Part shown: positions 37,723 through 39,226 of the stretch, piece after piece
Numbering within the stretch: the stretch's first letter is position 1
How the letters are laid out: each line of letters starts with the position of its first letter
Assembly: GCF_017995835.1 (NCBI RefSeq)
Contig: NZ_JAGOID010000019.1
Coordinates: 1-39,226 of the forward strand
DNA from: Amaricoccus sp.
GTDB taxonomy: Bacteria > Pseudomonadota > Alphaproteobacteria > Rhodobacterales > Rhodobacteraceae
Length of the DNA: 39,226 nucleotides
Direction of reading: 5' to 3'
Translations under genes and position numbers: made by a program
The notes under the pieces: generated by a model
Databases searched by the model: none
Told to the model about the DNA's origin: nothing
Seen by the model: only the letters and a program-made list of their open reading frames with translations

Positions 37723-39047
37723 CGCGAGGCTCGCTGCGCCTGCGCTTCCTGATCGCCGGCGCGGCGGCGCTGGCGGCCACCCTCGCCGTGGCGGCGCTGG
37801 GGCTGGCGCTCCTCTTCGACCGGCACGTCGAGCGGCTCGCCGTCGCCGAGCTCTCGGCCGAACTCGATCACCTCGCCGCCGGCCTCGGAACGGGATCGGA
37901 AGGGCTGATCGTCGCGCGGGCGCCTTCGGATCCGGGCTACGTCCAGCCGCTCTCCGGGTCGTACTGGCAGATCGAGACCGGCGGCCGGACCCTGCGCTCG
38001 CGTTCGCTCTGGGACCAGAAGCTGACGCTTCCGCCGCGCGCGTCCAGTGACCCGAACCTGCGCGAACTGCACATGACTGGCCCCCGCGGCGAGGCCCTGC
38101 TGGTCGCGACGCGCGCCCTGCGCATCGGGGACGAGAGCGTCGAAGCGACCGTCGCCACGGACCGGGCCGACCTGACGGCGGCACGGCGCGCCTTCCTCGG
38201 CGACCTCACGCCCTATCTCGCGCTCCTTGCCATTGCGCTGCTCGCTGCCGGCTGGGCCCAGGTCACGATCGGCCTCCGCCCGCTCGCGCATGTCGGCGAG
38301 CGCGTGGCCGCCCTCCGCTCGGGGGGAGCGACGCGGCTCGGCGAGGACTTCCCCTCCGAGGTCCGACCGCTCGCCGCCGAGATCGACGCGCTGATCGCGG
38401 CGCGCGAGACCGACGTCGAGCGCGCCCGGGCCCGAGCCGGCGATCTCGCCCACGCGCTCAAGACGCCGCTTCAGGCGCTGATCGGCGAGGCGGCGCGGGT
38501 GCGCGCCGCGGGGGCGGCGTCGGCGGCGACGGGGATCGAGGACGTCGCCAGCGCCATCGACCGGCACGTGCAGCGCGAACTGGCGCGCGCCCGCGTCGCC
38601 GGCGCCGCCCGCGCCGCCGTCGCGGATCCGGGCGCCGTGATCGCCGGCGTCCTGTCGGTGCTGAAGCGCACCCCCGAGGGCCGCCGCGTCGCCTGGGAGG
38701 TCCGCGCCGAGGCGGCGCTCCGGGTCCGGATCGACCCGACCGACCTGATCGAGGCGCTCGGCGCGCTGGCCGAGAACGCCGCGCGACACGCCGCCACCCG
38801 CGTCACGCTGATGGCTGGGCGCCGCGGCGCCCTTGCCGCCATCGGCGTCCGCGACGACGGCCCGGGCGCGGCGCCGGAGGCGCTGGAGCGCATGCGCGCC
38901 CGCGGCGTCCGGCTCGACGCCCGCTTCCCCGGCCAGGGCCTCGGCCTCGCCATCGCCGGCGAGATCGCCGAGGCCGCCGGCGGCAGCCTCGAACTCGCCG
39001 ACGCCGCGCCGGGCCTCGAGGCGACCCTGCTCCTGCCCGCCGCCTGA
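37719..39047 (+). CDS. Sensor histidine kinase (PhoQ-like architecture)
   Basis: A 442-residue membrane kinase. TM1 is at about 9-32, then a periplasmic sensor of about 125 residues (33-157), TM2 at about 158-178, and a linker. The phosphorylated histidine is H245 in DLAHALKTPLQ, and the ATPase domain has an N box with N353, DDGPG and GQGLGLAIAGEIAEAAGG. The layout matches PhoQ-type kinases, some of which sense divalent cations; the ligand here is not known. The start is GTG at 37719, overlapping the regulator stop (GTGA). The kinase may work with the exported PepSY protein encoded at the head of the operon. Confidence 0.93.
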   Translation: MTRGSLRLRFLIAGAAALAATLAVAALGLALLFDRHVERLAVAELSAELDHLAAGLGTGSEGLIVARAPSDPGYVQPLSGSYWQIETGGRTLRSRSLWDQKLTLPPRASSDPNLRELHMTGPRGEALLVATRALRIGDESVEATVATDRADLTAARRAFLGDLTPYLALLAIALLAAGWAQVTIGLRPLAHVGERVAALRSGGATRLGEDFPSEVRPLAAEIDALIAARETDVERARARAGDLAHALKTPLQALIGEAARVRAAGAASAATGIEDVASAIDRHVQRELARARVAGAARAAVADPGAVIAGVLSVLKRTPEGRRVAWEVRAEAALRVRIDPTDLIEALGALAENAARHAATRVTLMAGRRGALAAIGVRDDGPGAAPEALERMRARGVRLDARFPGQGLGLAIAGEIAEAAGGSLELADAAPGLEATLLLPAA

Positions 39048-39226
39048 CGCCGCCCCCGCGCGCCCCGGGCGACCAGGAGGTCCGTTTCGGAACCGCCGGC
39101 CCCGCGCGGCGATTTCCATAGCCCGAAGCGGAAATGGGGATTATACTGGCGCAAGAGCGGGTTCGGCCGTCGCGTCGCCGCCATGTCGGGACAAGAGTTG
39201 GTCAAAGCCTGCCAACAGTCGTGGGT
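39048..39226 (+). other. Downstream region with a possible promoter and a cut-off gene start
   Basis: After the kinase stop comes a short inverted pair ATTTCC/GGAAAT (about 39112-39135) and a near-consensus -10 box TATACT (39142-39147) without a clear -35. An ATG at 39183 opens a frame (MSGQELVKACQQSW) that runs off the window edge. It has no ribosome-binding site and its codon use differs from its neighbours, so it is only a weak candidate. Confidence 0.2.

Overview
The window is a very GC-rich (roughly 70%) stretch of a bacterial chromosome. Gene content and order point to an alphaproteobacterium, probably Rhodobacterales-like: a fused ispDF next to dusB, followed by pgpA, a short cinA and ratA; the ycjX-ycjF pair; a DUF6314-type protein; form II coxSLM; and an NdvA-type glucan exporter. 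This placement rests on recognising families and gene order by eye, not on a search. Genes are dense, with many 4-bp stop/start overlaps (GTGA, ATGA). No rRNA, tRNA, CRISPR array, insertion sequence or prophage was seen.

Layout. 1-4.5 kb is housekeeping: a possible ntrB start, dusB, ispDF-pgpA-cinA, ratA and hpt. 4.5-10.3 kb holds an exported protein made almost wholly of 20 phased MORN repeats, an acyl-CoA-dehydrogenase-fold enzyme divergent from an HxlR regulator, a DEAD-box RNA helicase with a strong hairpin against its ribosome-binding site, and a glycine-zipper lipoprotein. 10.5-15.7 kb holds coxSLM (form II), a response regulator and an exported glutathione peroxidase. 16-20 kb holds purB, a DUF6314-type gene, an apparently frameshifted small gene, bioY and an agmatinase/ureohydrolase. 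20-26.4 kb holds an NMT1/THI5-type ABC importer (binding protein, two permeases, ATPase) on the minus strand, interrupted by an oppositely oriented YcaQ/AlkX-type DNA glycosylase gene, plus a GNAT gene and truA. 26.5-32 kb holds ycjX-ycjF, a frameshifted methyltransferase and an NdvA-type exporter. 32-34.9 kb is ileS, with a patch of foreign-looking codon use in its editing domain.

The most interesting locus is 34.9-39.05 kb. Two small paralogous RTX (calcium-binding beta-roll) proteins lie on the minus strand. Divergent from them is an operon of a PepSY-domain exported protein, an OmpR-family response regulator and a sensor kinase. Upstream of each RTX gene is a 41-bp element of identical architecture: CTGAC half-sites at 11-bp spacing facing GTCAG half-sites at 11-bp spacing, in exact dyad symmetry. 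The copy between the second RTX gene and the PepSY gene can serve both directions. At all three promoters a hexamer that could act as a -10 box lies at the same 10-bp distance from the element. This reads as a self-contained regulon in which the two-component system controls itself and two secreted RTX proteins. Calcium or another divalent cation as the signal is inference only.

Two genes appear broken by single-base shifts (methyltransferase 29169-29973; small ORF 17812-18013). Sequencing error cannot be excluded for either.
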